Counted from the first letter of the stretch, positions 42,792 to 51,748 are shown. The stretch: DNA of 64,000 bases from Desulfatibacillum sp. (GCA_016342355.1 JAEINP010000001.1:124001-188000); one strand, 5' to 3'. Numbers and translations: made by a program. The notes: generated by a model not told the origin, from the letters alone.

Positions 42792-43583
42792 ATGTTTTCC
42801 TACGGCCTCAAACTTTTTTTGTTGCTCTGCATGGTGTTTGGCGCGGCCTTTGGCCCTGTCTCCGGGCAAGCCAACGAGTCGGTTTTACACGAAATCCAGC
42901 AAGCTATGACAAAAGGTGACGATCTTTTTGCCAGATTCCACGAGGACACGGACAATCTTGCCCGGGCCGGAACCATTTATCAAAATGTGCTTGAAAAGAA
43001 TCCGAATTTCGTAGAGGCTGTATGGAAATTGTCAGAGGTTCAATACCTCTTAGGCATGTTTAAAAAAGACTTGCCTGCTGAAAAAGAGTATTATGAAAAA
43101 TGTCTGGAACTGGCAAACAGAGCCCTGGCAATAGACCCGGCCAGCGTGCCTGCCTTGTTTTATTCCGGCTGCTCTCAGGTCAGCCTTGCAAAAATGGTTG
43201 GCCCGCTCAAGGCCCTGGGGCTTTTGAAAAAGGGTAAGGCCGAGCTTTTGGACGTCATGGACCAGGGGACCGCAAGCCGTTTTGCGCCCCTGGCAGCCAG
43301 CGTGTTGTCCCAGGTGAATACCGAAACCCCCTGGCCCATGAGGGACCTGAATGAGGCGGAAAGCCTCTCCCTCCAGGCTGTGGAGTGGGACCCGGACCTT
43401 ACCATGGCGCGTGTTCAGTTGGCCCGGGTTTACCTGGCCAAAAAGGAATACGCACAAGCTGCGAAAGAAGCGGAAAACTGTCTGGCCACTGACAAGCCAA
43501 CCTATATGTCGGACGCGGTGGTATGGGACTGGCCCGCAGCCAGGGAAATATTATCCAAAGCAAAGGAGATGGCAGGGGGATAA
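42792..43583 (+). CDS. Periplasmic TPR protein, TatT-like
   Basis: A 263-residue exported protein: signal peptide ending near GPVSGQA, then TPR-type helices (AGTIYQNVLEKNPNFVEAVW; YYEKCLELANRALAIDPASV; MARVQLARVYLAKKEYAQAA). The pattern fits the TatT group of TRAP-associated proteins, like the one at 26813-27634. It starts 2 bases after the GMC oxidoreductase and may assist that enzyme or its lipid substrate. There is no DctP or TRAP permease beside it. Confidence 0.65.
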   Translation: MFSYGLKLFLLLCMVFGAAFGPVSGQANESVLHEIQQAMTKGDDLFARFHEDTDNLARAGTIYQNVLEKNPNFVEAVWKLSEVQYLLGMFKKDLPAEKEYYEKCLELANRALAIDPASVPALFYSGCSQVSLAKMVGPLKALGLLKKGKAELLDVMDQGTASRFAPLAASVLSQVNTETPWPMRDLNEAESLSLQAVEWDPDLTMARVQLARVYLAKKEYAQAAKEAENCLATDKPTYMSDAVVWDWPAAREILSKAKEMAGG

Positions 43584-43602
43584 ACCTCCCTCCAAAAAGG
43601 CG

Positions 43603-44280
43603 ATGATCAAATACGCATTTGAATATGAGGATGGCGTCAGGGTGAAGTATGAACTGGACGAAAACGCCTATTTTCCTGAAGAAGGCGTGGTCATGGAAGG
43701 GACGTGGCTTAACCTGGAGGAATTCAAATGCCGCATTTGCACCATTGATCCGGAAACACATCCCCAGTGCCCGGCGGCCCTGGCATTGTGGCCGGTGCTC
43801 CAGACCTTTGGGAATCGCATATCCCACGAGCCTGTCCATGTCAGCGTGGACAGGATCGACGTGCAACTGGAGGCCACCACCTCCACACAGCAGGCGGTCC
43901 GCTCCATGGTCGGCCTTATGCTGGCCTTGTCCCGGTGCCCTGTCATGGAAAAACTTCGCCCTATGGCCCACTTTCATTTGCCTTTCGCCGACACCGGACA
44001 CACACAGTTCCGAGTATTGGGCATGTATCTCATCGCTCAATACATCCGCAATAAGGATGGCAAGGAACCGGACTGGGAATTGGCCGGTCTTCTGGAACAC
44101 TACCGGGACCTCCAGCATGTCAACCGCAGACTGGCGGACCGCATCCGGGCCGCCTCGGAAAAGGACGCCACTGTCAATGGGCTCATTATCCTGGACGCCC
44201 TGGCTCAAAGCGTGGAAATAGGAATCAATCAGAATCTGAAAAAGCTCCGACCGCTATTTGAAATGTATTTGCAGGAATAA
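43603..44280 (+). CDS. Conserved hypothetical protein
   Basis: A 225-residue soluble protein starting MIKYAFEYEDGVRVKYELDE. The frame is open far upstream, but it overlaps the previous gene there; the ATG at 43603 fits the codon pattern, with AAGG just before it. The N-terminal part is beta-rich with a small Cys-containing turn (KCRICTIDPETHPQCPA), the rest helical. No known family. It ends one base before the stop of dsrN on the other strand. Confidence 0.65.
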   Translation: MIKYAFEYEDGVRVKYELDENAYFPEEGVVMEGTWLNLEEFKCRICTIDPETHPQCPAALALWPVLQTFGNRISHEPVHVSVDRIDVQLEATTSTQQAVRSMVGLMLALSRCPVMEKLRPMAHFHLPFADTGHTQFRVLGMYLIAQYIRNKDGKEPDWELAGLLEHYRDLQHVNRRLADRIRAASEKDATVNGLIILDALAQSVEIGINQNLKKLRPLFEMYLQE

Positions 44281-45672
44281 TTATTTATGGCAGTAACCCG
44301 CCGCCAGACGGACCAGCCCTTCGGCCCACTGGGGCGTGCCCAAGGCGTGGATGTGGGTGTAGGTGGCCAGGACGTTTTTGTAAGTCATGCCGTCCTTGCC
44401 GTTGATCAGCCCCTTGCCCCGGACCATGGAAAAAGCCAAGTCCGACTCGTCGCCGTTAAATTCCAAAACAGAGGAATAATGGAACTCATGGCCCTTTAGT
44501 TGGAAGCCCGCAGGGTAATAGGGGTTGGCTCCGGAGACATCCACCAGGGTGTATCCATGGCCTTGGGGCTTTTTGCACAGGCCGAACACAATGGGCAGTA
44601 CTCCGGCCATGGGATAGTGCTCCCCTTCCAGGATCAGTTCTTTCCCCAAAAACATAAGCCCGCCGCATTCAGCATAAATGGGCAGTCCGGCTTCCGCCAA
44701 GGCCTTGATTTGGTCTCTGGCCGTTGTGTTAGCCGCAAGCTCCTTGGCATGGGTTTCAGGAAATCCCCCACCCAAATATAACCCGTCCATTTTCGGCAAA
44801 GGCTCGCCCGAAACCAGGCTGAACATCACGAGGTCCGCCCCGGCGTCTTCCAGGGCCTGGAGATTCTCGGGATAATAAAACTGGAACGCGGAATCCCGGG
44901 CTACTCCGATCACAGGCCTGTTTCCGCTCAGGGTGGGCTTGGAGATGGTTATGGGAGTTTGGTCCGTTCGGGGGGTTCCAATCAAGGGAGATCTGGCAAT
45001 ATCCCGCACCAGGGCGACATCCACATACTTGCTGGCAATATCTCCTGCGGCATTTATGGCGTCATGGGCCCATTCGTGCTCTGCCGTGGGTATGAGGCCC
45101 ATGTGCCTCTCGGGAAAATCTTCGGAAGTGAGTTTAGGGATAGCCCCCACCACGGAAATTCCCGTGTACTTTTCTATGTTTTTTCGGACTTTAGATTCGT
45201 GTCTGGGACCGGCTACATTGTTCAGCACCACGGCTCTCAGGTCCACATCCGGATCAAAATGGGTGCACCCCATGACCAGCGCGGCTATTGTTCGCGTACT
45301 TTTGGTGCAGTCCACAATAAGTATAAGGGGTGAAACCAGCAGCTTGGCGAGTTCCGCCGTGCTTGTGGATCCTTCGGGATCTATGGAATCGAAAAGTCCC
45401 CGGTTTCCTTCAATAACAGATATGCTTCCGCACTTGGCATGGCTTGCAAAAGAGGCGACTGTGGTGTGGGGATCCACCAGGAAGGTGTCCAGGTTGTGGC
45501 AGGTACGGCCAGCGGCCAGTCCAAGCCACCCGGCGTCAATATAGTCCGGTCCCTTTTTAAAGGGGATGACTGTTTCGCCTGCCTTGGCAAAGGCGGCGGC
45601 AAGACCCACAGATAGTATGGTCTTCCCCGATCCTCCGCGCAGGCCGGAAATTGTAATTCTAGGGAGTACCAT
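44281..45672 (-). CDS. dsrN: CbiA-type amidotransferase, probable siroheme amidase DsrN
   Basis: A 463-residue enzyme of the cobyrinic acid a,c-diamide synthase family. The N-terminal ATPase domain has ITISGLRGGSGKTILSVGL and the KKGPDYIDAGWLG block; the C-terminal class I glutaminase domain has LPIYAECGGLMFLGKELI with the nucleophile Cys. The start at 45672 is used because the ATG at 45711 lies inside a perfect palindrome. Its position after dsrD matches dsrN, which amidates siroheme for the DsrAB cofactor in other sulfur bacteria. No cobalamin genes lie nearby, which favours siroheme over cobyrinate as substrate. Confidence 0.85.
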   Translation of the reverse strand: MVLPRITISGLRGGSGKTILSVGLAAAFAKAGETVIPFKKGPDYIDAGWLGLAAGRTCHNLDTFLVDPHTTVASFASHAKCGSISVIEGNRGLFDSIDPEGSTSTAELAKLLVSPLILIVDCTKSTRTIAALVMGCTHFDPDVDLRAVVLNNVAGPRHESKVRKNIEKYTGISVVGAIPKLTSEDFPERHMGLIPTAEHEWAHDAINAAGDIASKYVDVALVRDIARSPLIGTPRTDQTPITISKPTLSGNRPVIGVARDSAFQFYYPENLQALEDAGADLVMFSLVSGEPLPKMDGLYLGGGFPETHAKELAANTTARDQIKALAEAGLPIYAECGGLMFLGKELILEGEHYPMAGVLPIVFGLCKKPQGHGYTLVDVSGANPYYPAGFQLKGHEFHYSSVLEFNGDESDLAFSMVRGKGLINGKDGMTYKNVLATYTHIHALGTPQWAEGLVRLAAGYCHK

Positions 45673-45708
45673 AGTCTCCGGGTAACTCAAAAGTAATGGC
45701 GCATGGGA

Positions 45709-45736
45709 CATGAAAACGGCCTAGGCCGTTTTCATG
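45709..45736. repeat. Perfect 28-base palindrome between dsrD and dsrN
   Basis: The half-site CATGAAAACGGCCT is followed directly by its exact reverse complement. In the dsr mRNA (minus strand) it folds into a GC-centred stem ending in GGCCGTTTTC, a terminator- or attenuator-like shape. It lies 14 bases past the dsrD stop and 36 bases before the dsrN start. It could lower dsrN expression or protect dsrABD mRNA. Confidence 0.8.
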
Positions 45737-45750
45737 AATATCCCAATTGA

Positions 45751-45990
45751 CTAATCTTCGTCTTCTGCGTGAGCCTGTTTGCCAACGCCCTTGAGTCCGA
45801 TCAGGGTGGTGCTTCCGGAAGACCAGTACTCCAGTGTTCCTTCGCCCACCATTTTGTTGACAATATTCTTTATTGTGCGGGGTTTCTCTTCCGGGAACAT
45901 GGCATAGAAATCCTTGAGATAAAACTTGGATTTTCCCTTTTTTCCCGTCAAAGTCTCGACAATAGTGGTTCTGGCTGCAGTTTCGTCCAT
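45751..45990 (-). CDS. dsrD: Dissimilatory sulfite reductase-associated protein DsrD
   Basis: A 79-residue winged-helix protein. Start at 45990 (MDETAARTTIVETLTGKKGK), with GAGG 8 bases upstream; the 22 extra open codons before it have no such site. It carries the DsrD pattern FYLKDFYAMFPEEKPRTIKN and a conserved EYWSSGSTTLIGLKG wing. DsrD binds DsrAB and is reported to stimulate sulfite reduction. It is found in reductive-type sulfate reducers and absent from sulfur oxidisers, which supports the metabolic reading of this organism. Confidence 0.96.
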   Translation of the reverse strand: MDETAARTTIVETLTGKKGKSKFYLKDFYAMFPEEKPRTIKNIVNKMVGEGTLEYWSSGSTTLIGLKGVGKQAHAEDED

Positions 45991-46005
45991 TATAATACCT
46001 CTTTG

Positions 46006-46047
46006 TTTTCTCCTGAAGGGGCGGCCTAAACCGCCCCCGCAGGAAAA
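46006..46047. repeat. Strong hairpin between dsrB and dsrD
   Basis: GGGGCGG pairs with CCGCCCC across a 6-base loop, extended by outer arms TTTTCTCCTG and CAGGAAAA with small bulges. It lies between the dsrB stop and the dsrD ribosome site. Such a stem could shield the dsrAB message or tune dsrD translation. Confidence 0.75.
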
Positions 46048-46061
46048 GTTGTTCAATTATT

Positions 46062-47207
46062 TTAGAACTTGAACTGAGAGGTCTGGCGCCACGTGTAGTA
46101 GGCCGGATCCCTGAAGTCATCGATCAGGTGATGAGTGAACTCAAGGCCTGTCACGTCAAAGAAACGTTCCCAGCCAATGCGCTCCGCCCATTCACCAAAA
46201 CGTTCGTACTTGTTGGCGCCCTTGGCGTATGCTTCCACCATGTTCTTGATGCAAGAGGTTGTGGATTCCCACCTGGGTACTTCGTTGGGCAGGAAGGCGA
46301 CAACGACTTTGGAGAACTTGGGATAGCTGATACGGTTGGAAACCTTGCCGCCAGCCATGATAACAATACCGTCACCTTCGGTGTCGGCAAGAGGCATGGA
46401 GGGGCACATGGTGTAGCAGTTGCCGCAGAACATGCAGCGTTCGTTCTTTACGGCCACGGAGTTCAGCTTTTGATCGCCAACTTCCACCTTGGTAGGACGA
46501 ATGGCTGCCGTGGGGCATGCGGCCACTGCCAAGGGGATTTCACACATTTTGTCCAGGTACTCATGGTCCAACATGGGCGGTTTGCGGTGGTAGCCCAGGA
46601 TGGCGATGTCGGAGCAATGCACAGCACCGCACATGTTCAGGCAGCAAGCCAGGGACACGCGCAGGTGAGCAGGAAGACGCATTGATTTGAAATCGTCAAA
46701 CAGGACGTCCATGGCTGCTTTCACAGGGCCGGAAGCATCGGTGGCCGGTGTGTGGCAGTGGATCCATCCTTGTGTATGGACGATATTAGTGATACCAGCG
46801 CCGGTTCCGCCAACGGGGAACTTGTAGGATCCGCCTGCAAACTTGCGGCTTTCCAGGTCGTCCACCAAAGGTTTTACCTTGGCTTCGGAATCTACCATGA
46901 ACTCCACGTTGTTACGGGTGGTCCAACGCACATAACCATCACAATGCTTATCAGCGATTTCGCAGATTTCGCGGATGAGGGTAACACTCATAAGACGAGC
47001 GCCGCCAACCCGAACCGTGTAAACTTCGTCTCCGCTGTCACCCACATGCTTCAGGATGCCGGCTTGGAGGACTTCATGGTATGCCCATTTGCCCTTGTTC
47101 GCCTTGAGGACCGGAGGATAAAATTGTTCAAAATGTTTGGGACCGATATCGGTGATCCGATTTTCCATTGGTTTTTCAGGATTGTATCCTGAGGATACGA
47201 ATGCCAT
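46062..47207 (-). CDS. dsrB: Dissimilatory sulfite reductase subunit beta
   Basis: A 381-residue subunit of the DsrA2B2 enzyme that reduces sulfite in the cytoplasm. The start [17 protein letters not shown] is preceded by GGGGG at good spacing; a GTG three codons earlier is less likely. Siroheme/4Fe-4S ligands lie in [16 protein letters not shown], and the inserted ferredoxin domain has CPTAAI and [17 protein letters not shown]. The [13 protein letters not shown] and [13 protein letters not shown] blocks are typical. It follows dsrA by 12 bases. Confidence 0.97.
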   Translation of the reverse strand: MAFVSSGYNPEKPMENRITDIGPKHFEQFYPPVLKANKGKWAYHEVLQAGILKHVGDSGDEVYTVRVGGARLMSVTLIREICEIADKHCDGYVRWTTRNNVEFMVDSEAKVKPLVDDLESRKFAGGSYKFPVGGTGAGITNIVHTQGWIHCHTPATDASGPVKAAMDVLFDDFKSMRLPAHLRVSLACCLNMCGAVHCSDIAILGYHRKPPMLDHEYLDKMCEIPLAVAACPTAAIRPTKVEVGDQKLNSVAVKNERCMFCGNCYTMCPSMPLADTEGDGIVIMAGGKVSNRISYPKFSKVVVAFLPNEVPRWESTTSCIKNMVEAYAKGANKYERFGEWAERIGWERFFDVTGLEFTHHLIDDFRDPAYYTWRQTSQFKF

Positions 47208-47219
47208 TATGGTCACCCC

Positions 47220-48536
47220 CTATCTCTGATGGTATTTTCTGAATTCGTTAACGTCGCGTTCCCAACCGCCCGGAACCTCTTCTTCCTTCCAGAAGATGTA
47301 AGGATTGGAGCGGGGTTCCTTGACATGCTGCGGCATGGCCGGAATTCCGGTGGCCTCAAGCAGTTTCTGGAAGCCCTGACGTTTGATCAATTCGCCCAAA
47401 CGCTCACGGTTTTTGCCTTCTTCCATCCACCAGTCCCAAATAGATTCAATGACTTCGCAGATTTCCTCGTAAGGCTCTTCATCCGCCTTGATGAAGGGAA
47501 CCAACAAGGAGCCCATCTGAGCGCCGTCAACAATCGGAGCCTTGGCGCCGACCAGAATGGACAGACCGGTGTCTTTACCAATTTTCAGAGCGCGAGGCAT
47601 TACGTTGATGCAATGCATGCAGCGGGTGCACTCTTTGTCATTGATTTCCAGCTTGCCGCCTTCATAACGCATGCAGTCGGTGGGGCAGAGACCAATGACT
47701 TCCTTTTGGATGTCAAAGGGTCCCCAGTTTCCGTCTTTATGTGCGCCGGCATTGGGCGGGAACTCGCCGCCAACATAAGCGGCAACCGCTTTTTGATCAA
47801 TGCGGATGTTGTCGCGCCAGGTTCCGATAAAGGACATGTCGGAACGGGCGATGGAGGCCACGCAGCAGTTGGGGCAGCCATCAAACTTGAACTTGAACTT
47901 GTAAGGGAACGCAGGGCGGTGCAACTCATCCTGATACTGATTGGTCAGGAAGTGGCACAGACCCTGGGTGTCGTAGCAAGCATACTCGCAACGGGCCTGG
48001 CCAATGCAGTCAGAAGGGGTCCGCAGGTTGGAACCCGATCCGCCAAGGTCTTGACCATGCTTGTGGGTCAGTTCAAAAAAGATTTCTTCAAGCTGCTCGG
48101 TGACCGTGCCCAACAAAACAATGTCGCCGGTGGAGCCGTGCATGTTGGTCATGCCGCTTCCGCGGAACTCCCACAGGTCGCACAGATTCCTGAGCCATTC
48201 GGTATTGTAGAACTTGCCGGCAGGTTGGTTCACACGGATGGTGTGAAAATGCGCCACGCCGGGGAACATCTGGGGTTGGTCGCAGTAACGGCCAATAACG
48301 CCGCCGCCGTAACCGAAAACGCCCACGATGCCGCCATGTTTCCAGTGAGTCCGGCCATGCTTGTAAGAAAGTTCCAGTACGCCAAGAATGTCTTCGCAGA
48401 CGTCCTGGGCTACCTGAAACTCTACGTTATTTGCATTCTTGGCCCGGCTAGCAGCCTCCTGCTTCATGTCGGACACAAAGCTAGGCCAGGGCCCGCTTTC
48501 CAGTTGGTCCAACAATGGAGTCTCGTGTTTTGCCAT
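47220..48536 (-). CDS. dsrA: Dissimilatory sulfite reductase subunit alpha
   Basis: A 438-residue protein of the expected length. Key features: GFGYGGGVIGRYCDQP-like substrate-side block (VFGYGGGVIGRYCDQP), the Cys set around QARCEYACYDTQGLCHFL and FDGCPNCCVASIARSD for the siroheme-[4Fe-4S] centre, and a ferredoxin domain (CPTDCMRYEGGKLE, KECTRCMHCINVMPRAL). A strong ribosome site GGAGG lies 6 bases before the ATG. It heads dsrABD-dsrN. A 190-base AT-rich gap before it, containing a TATAGT-like box about 50 bases upstream, probably holds the main promoter. Confidence 0.98.
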   Translation of the reverse strand: MAKHETPLLDQLESGPWPSFVSDMKQEAASRAKNANNVEFQVAQDVCEDILGVLELSYKHGRTHWKHGGIVGVFGYGGGVIGRYCDQPQMFPGVAHFHTIRVNQPAGKFYNTEWLRNLCDLWEFRGSGMTNMHGSTGDIVLLGTVTEQLEEIFFELTHKHGQDLGGSGSNLRTPSDCIGQARCEYACYDTQGLCHFLTNQYQDELHRPAFPYKFKFKFDGCPNCCVASIARSDMSFIGTWRDNIRIDQKAVAAYVGGEFPPNAGAHKDGNWGPFDIQKEVIGLCPTDCMRYEGGKLEINDKECTRCMHCINVMPRALKIGKDTGLSILVGAKAPIVDGAQMGSLLVPFIKADEEPYEEICEVIESIWDWWMEEGKNRERLGELIKRQGFQKLLEATGIPAMPQHVKEPRSNPYIFWKEEEVPGGWERDVNEFRKYHQR

Positions 48537-48726
48537 GTTTACCTCCAGTTAACAGTTAATGTGTTTATGGGTCATAACTAAATACTATAAGGGCTCTGGC
48601 TTGCCCCCAGACGCCAAAAACGTCACCTCCTCTCTAAAAGTCTTTGTATTTATTCTAAATATTAAATTTTGTCCTTTTTTTACCCATTGTTTCCAGCAAG
48701 TGAAAATTCGTACAAATGGGCCATTT

Positions 48727-49938
48727 CTATAAAAGCATGGCTCCTTTGTCAACAAAAAACGGGTCCATTTTGCTTTTGGAAAGTGCCTCCACAAGGGCTT
48801 GGGCATGCTCCCTGCCATGGGCCAATAATAAATGCCGATCAGGCGACTGTGGTGAGCACGCCCCAATAAGCTGAAAACAAAGTCTTTCCCAATAGGCCGC
48901 CGGCAAGTCCCGGGATATGGCCAAAAGAGCCTGGGCAAAATCCCTATCCCGCCCCTTGTCCAAACCCCGCAAGGCAAGACCCTTAAAGGCTCCTCGGAGG
49001 GTGGGATATACCGAAGCCGCCTCAGCCCAGACCAAATCCCCCGTGCCGTCCAGGCGATCCAGCCTCATATGCAGGCTCAGGTTTACCAGAAAATACAAGG
49101 CCGCTTCCACCCGGGTTTCCAAATCCGGGGAGTCTGCCTCTATCATCCCCTCATACTGGCGCACCGTAATTAAACGTACATCCAGGCAATTTTCAAGGAC
49201 CCGCACCACAAAATCCCCGGCTGCATGATGCCAGGGAAAAATTTGGTTGAACGTGGCAGGGTCATAATAATAACTCAGGATGGCAGCCGCCTTTTCATAC
49301 AGGGCAGCCGCTTGATCGGGAGTCAGGAAAAAATGCCCCCTGGTATTGTCCCACACCACAATCTCCTGCATTTGGCTCGCGGGATTGCGGGAAAGATGGA
49401 ACTCGCAATAGGCATCATACCACTGGCAGAAAAACGCCTCGGCCTCCACAACCCCCTCCCGGCCCATAGGGCAGGGGGCATGGCCCCATCCATAAGCCGC
49501 CGGGACAAACGACTGGCCGAACTCTCCGTGTAAACCGCTCAAAAGGGCATATTCCCGCTTTGCCGCAGCCCGTCCCGCATCAGAAAGGGCCACATTGACC
49601 GCCATGACCGCCGTTCCCTGGTCCGTGATGGCTTCCAACCGGGCAGGATGATAAAAGGCCCCGTGTTTTTCGGCAATTACCCGCCATTCCCTCACTTGGG
49701 TCACTTCCAATTCCTCTCCCAAAAGGTGGCGCACTCCAGCCATGGGAATGGCAAAACCGTTCTCGGAAAGAATCCGGCCCACAGCCTGGAAATAGCCTCC
49801 AAAAGTAATGGAATCCTCGGAGCCCTGGTCCTCCCCATTCCGGCCCATGGGCAGAAGGGTGTGGGCGACCGCCTCATCCAGAGGGATCTCGCCGCCAGGC
49901 ATGTCTACAAAACAGGAAATGGGAGAGGCTTGGCGCAT
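48727..49938 (-). CDS. Unknown protein with a kinase-like motif
   Basis: A 403-residue protein starting MRQASPISCFVDMPGGEIPL. The frame is open much further upstream, but that part overlaps the TPR gene and reads as shadow sequence. It starts 1 base after the TPR stop. The middle (VNVALSDAGRAAAKREYALL, FVPAAYGWG) followed by IFPWHHAAGDFVVRV resembles the N-lobe strand, hinge and HxD-like loop of aminoglycoside-phosphotransferase-fold proteins. No complete catalytic set can be shown. It lies directly upstream of dsrA on the same strand. No recognised family. Confidence 0.6.
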   Translation of the reverse strand: MRQASPISCFVDMPGGEIPLDEAVAHTLLPMGRNGEDQGSEDSITFGGYFQAVGRILSENGFAIPMAGVRHLLGEELEVTQVREWRVIAEKHGAFYHPARLEAITDQGTAVMAVNVALSDAGRAAAKREYALLSGLHGEFGQSFVPAAYGWGHAPCPMGREGVVEAEAFFCQWYDAYCEFHLSRNPASQMQEIVVWDNTRGHFFLTPDQAAALYEKAAAILSYYYDPATFNQIFPWHHAAGDFVVRVLENCLDVRLITVRQYEGMIEADSPDLETRVEAALYFLVNLSLHMRLDRLDGTGDLVWAEAASVYPTLRGAFKGLALRGLDKGRDRDFAQALLAISRDLPAAYWERLCFQLIGACSPQSPDRHLLLAHGREHAQALVEALSKSKMDPFFVDKGAMLL

Positions 49939-49939
49939 A

Positions 49940-50569
49940 TTACCTGTGAGCCTTAAGTTCTTCCATAAGCCCGGGGTGTACATCAAAACCCAGTTCCAAA
50001 GCCTTGTCGCAATGCTCGATGGCCTTGGCGTATTCTTCCCGATCCAGGTAGGCCAGGGCCAGGTTGTTGTGGGCCACGGCAAAATTGGGATTAAGCTCCA
50101 GGGCCTTGTCACAGGCTGCAATGCTTTCCTCCACCAAGCCTTGAGAATAGTACACGCTGGCCAGGGTTGTATATGCCTGGATGAAATTGGGGGTAAAGCC
50201 GATGGCCTTGCGCAGGTTGCGTATCGCGTCATCGTATTCGCCTTTTTGGGCCAGGCAAAAACCTATGTTGGCATAACCCTCGGCAAAACCCGCCCGGGAC
50301 TGAATGGCCTGCTTGTTGAACGCCAGGCAGCCTTCCAGGTCACCGCGGTTCAGGGCGATCCCGCCCAGGGCCACATAGGCCTCAGCCAGAGTGGGGCTAT
50401 TGGCCACAGCCTCCCTCAACTCTTTTTCCGCCTCGTCATAAAGTTTTTTGCCCAACAGGCCCATGCCAAGGTTATAACGAGACTGCCCGCAGTCCGGGTT
50501 CATTTCCACGGCTTGGCGATACTCAGCCAAATACTCCTCCACATTTTCATATTCTTTATACTGCGCCAT
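49940..50569 (-). CDS. TPR repeat protein
   Basis: A 209-residue soluble protein made of about five tetratricopeptide repeats (CGQSRYNLGMGLLGKKLYDE; AEAYVALGGIALNRGDLEGC; AEGYANIGFCLAQKGEYDDA; AYTTLASVYYSQGLVEESIA; VAHNNLALAYLDREEYAKAI). There is no signal peptide, so it works in the cytoplasm as a scaffold. It abuts the kinase-like gene downstream, suggesting a shared complex. AAGGAG precedes the ATG. Confidence 0.85.
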   Translation of the reverse strand: MAQYKEYENVEEYLAEYRQAVEMNPDCGQSRYNLGMGLLGKKLYDEAEKELREAVANSPTLAEAYVALGGIALNRGDLEGCLAFNKQAIQSRAGFAEGYANIGFCLAQKGEYDDAIRNLRKAIGFTPNFIQAYTTLASVYYSQGLVEESIAACDKALELNPNFAVAHNNLALAYLDREEYAKAIEHCDKALELGFDVHPGLMEELKAHR

Positions 50570-50580
50570 TTACTCACTCC

Positions 50581-51408
50581 TTATGGTTGATCTGAAAAAA
50601 ATATCATGGAAGCCCATTTTTGCTCGGTCCGGAGGTCTTGAAGGGAAAATCCGTGTTCCTGAGCGCATTGCTCCAAAGTGTCTGTTTCGTGCACCTGTAT
50701 TCCTGACACAATCAAAAACCCCGGCTTGGTAATAATCCTCATAAAAACCGGCATGGCCTTCAAAAGGGTTGGCAGGCGCAGATTTGCCAAAACCAGGAAA
50801 AAATCGCCCCTGATTTCCGAAATGGGAATGTCTGAGGCTGTAAGACTATCACTTAGCCCGTTCAGACGGGCATTCTCTCTGGTTTCAAACAAGGCGCAGG
50901 GATCAATGTCCGTGCAAAGGGCCTTGTCCATACCCAGCTTGAGAGCGGCAAGGGCCAAAATCCCTGTGCCGGTTCCCACGTCCAGCACCCATTTTCCTGG
51001 CCTGGGTTCAACTTCTCCCTCGGGCGATAACACCTGCTCAATGGCTCTGACAGCCAAGCGCGTGGTTGGGTGCCGCCCGGATCCAAAAGAGGCTCCCTGG
51101 CTCATGACCACCGGAACCTCCCCCTGCCTGGGCTTATAGCTGTGCGTGGGAGGAATTGTTACAATTCTTTCTCCCAGACGCGATACACCCGAATAGCAGC
51201 CCTCCAAAAAGGAGGTGCCCAGTTCATAGGTGTACATCAGCCGACCTTGGTCCACCAGAGCCCGGACAGTACTACGGACCTCCCGGCGCGTCCAGGGCTT
51301 GTCCCTGACAGCCTCCCTTTCCAACAAAAGTTGGGGGATGCGCATGGCCAAGGCCACCCGCTCCATAACCCAGGCGCTTGCTTCCAGGTCAGTCCCCATG
51401 GCCTTCAC
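50581..51408 (-). CDS. prmA: PrmA-like (L11 methyltransferase family) methyltransferase
   Basis: A 275-residue SAM enzyme. It has the PrmA entry block SQGASFGSGRHPTTRLAVRA (usually FGTGTHPTT), the SAM motif VLDVGTGTGILALAALKLG and a catalytic-side block LVLANLRLPTLLKAMP in place of the common DLIVANIL. The N-terminal domain differs from classic PrmA, so it may methylate L11 or another protein. It overlaps the following small gene's frame by 20 bases at its start. Confidence 0.78.
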   Translation of the reverse strand: MKAMGTDLEASAWVMERVALAMRIPQLLLEREAVRDKPWTRREVRSTVRALVDQGRLMYTYELGTSFLEGCYSGVSRLGERIVTIPPTHSYKPRQGEVPVVMSQGASFGSGRHPTTRLAVRAIEQVLSPEGEVEPRPGKWVLDVGTGTGILALAALKLGMDKALCTDIDPCALFETRENARLNGLSDSLTASDIPISEIRGDFFLVLANLRLPTLLKAMPVFMRIITKPGFLIVSGIQVHETDTLEQCAQEHGFSLQDLRTEQKWASMIFFSDQP

Positions 51409-51745
51409 GTATTAAGAGGTCCTGGTACCACACCGCAAATTCGTACATGCCCTTGATGCGCTCCTCGTCATTGACAATGCCAAGGGCCATATCCAGGGCG
51501 CCGCCGGAATAGGCGTTGGAGTAAACACCCTCGCCAGGAAGCGACTGGAGAAATTCCCGCACTAACTGCTGAGTGGTCCGTTTGGACTTGTCCTTCCGGA
51601 TGTCAATGGGGTCTTTGGGCTCCTGGAAGGGATCCCATTTTTCGTAACCCATCTTTTTGATGATCTGGTTACGACGCCGCTCTGACATCCTGTCGAAAAT
51701 AGCGCGTTTACGTTCTTCCTCTTGTTTAGGAGTCAGGTTGCTCAT
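51389..51745 (-). CDS. Small conserved hypothetical protein
   Basis: A 118-residue soluble, charged protein starting MSNLTPKQEEERKRAIFDRM. A basic helical N-terminus is followed by a segment WDPFQEPKDPIDIRKDKSK and a C-terminal half with NAYSGGALDMALGIVNDEER. It overlaps the prmA-like gene by 20 bases and starts 3 bases after the YkgJ-like stop, so it belongs to the same leftward operon. Family unknown. Confidence 0.7.
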   Translation of the reverse strand: MSNLTPKQEEERKRAIFDRMSERRRNQIIKKMGYEKWDPFQEPKDPIDIRKDKSKRTTQQLVREFLQSLPGEGVYSNAYSGGALDMALGIVNDEERIKGMYEFAVWYQDLLIREGHGD

Positions 51746-51748
51746 GGG

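Noticed and set aside
43351-43602. Upstream extension of the hypothetical gene at 43603-44280
   Set aside because: That part overlaps the TatT-like gene in another frame and reads as basic, Trp-rich shadow sequence.
45673-45711. Upstream ATG for dsrN at 45711
   Set aside because: This ATG lies inside the perfect palindrome and has no ribosome site; the inner start fits the family N-terminus better.
49939-50232. N-terminal extension of the kinase-like gene
   Set aside because: It overlaps the TPR gene and has a Trp/Pro-rich shadow composition.
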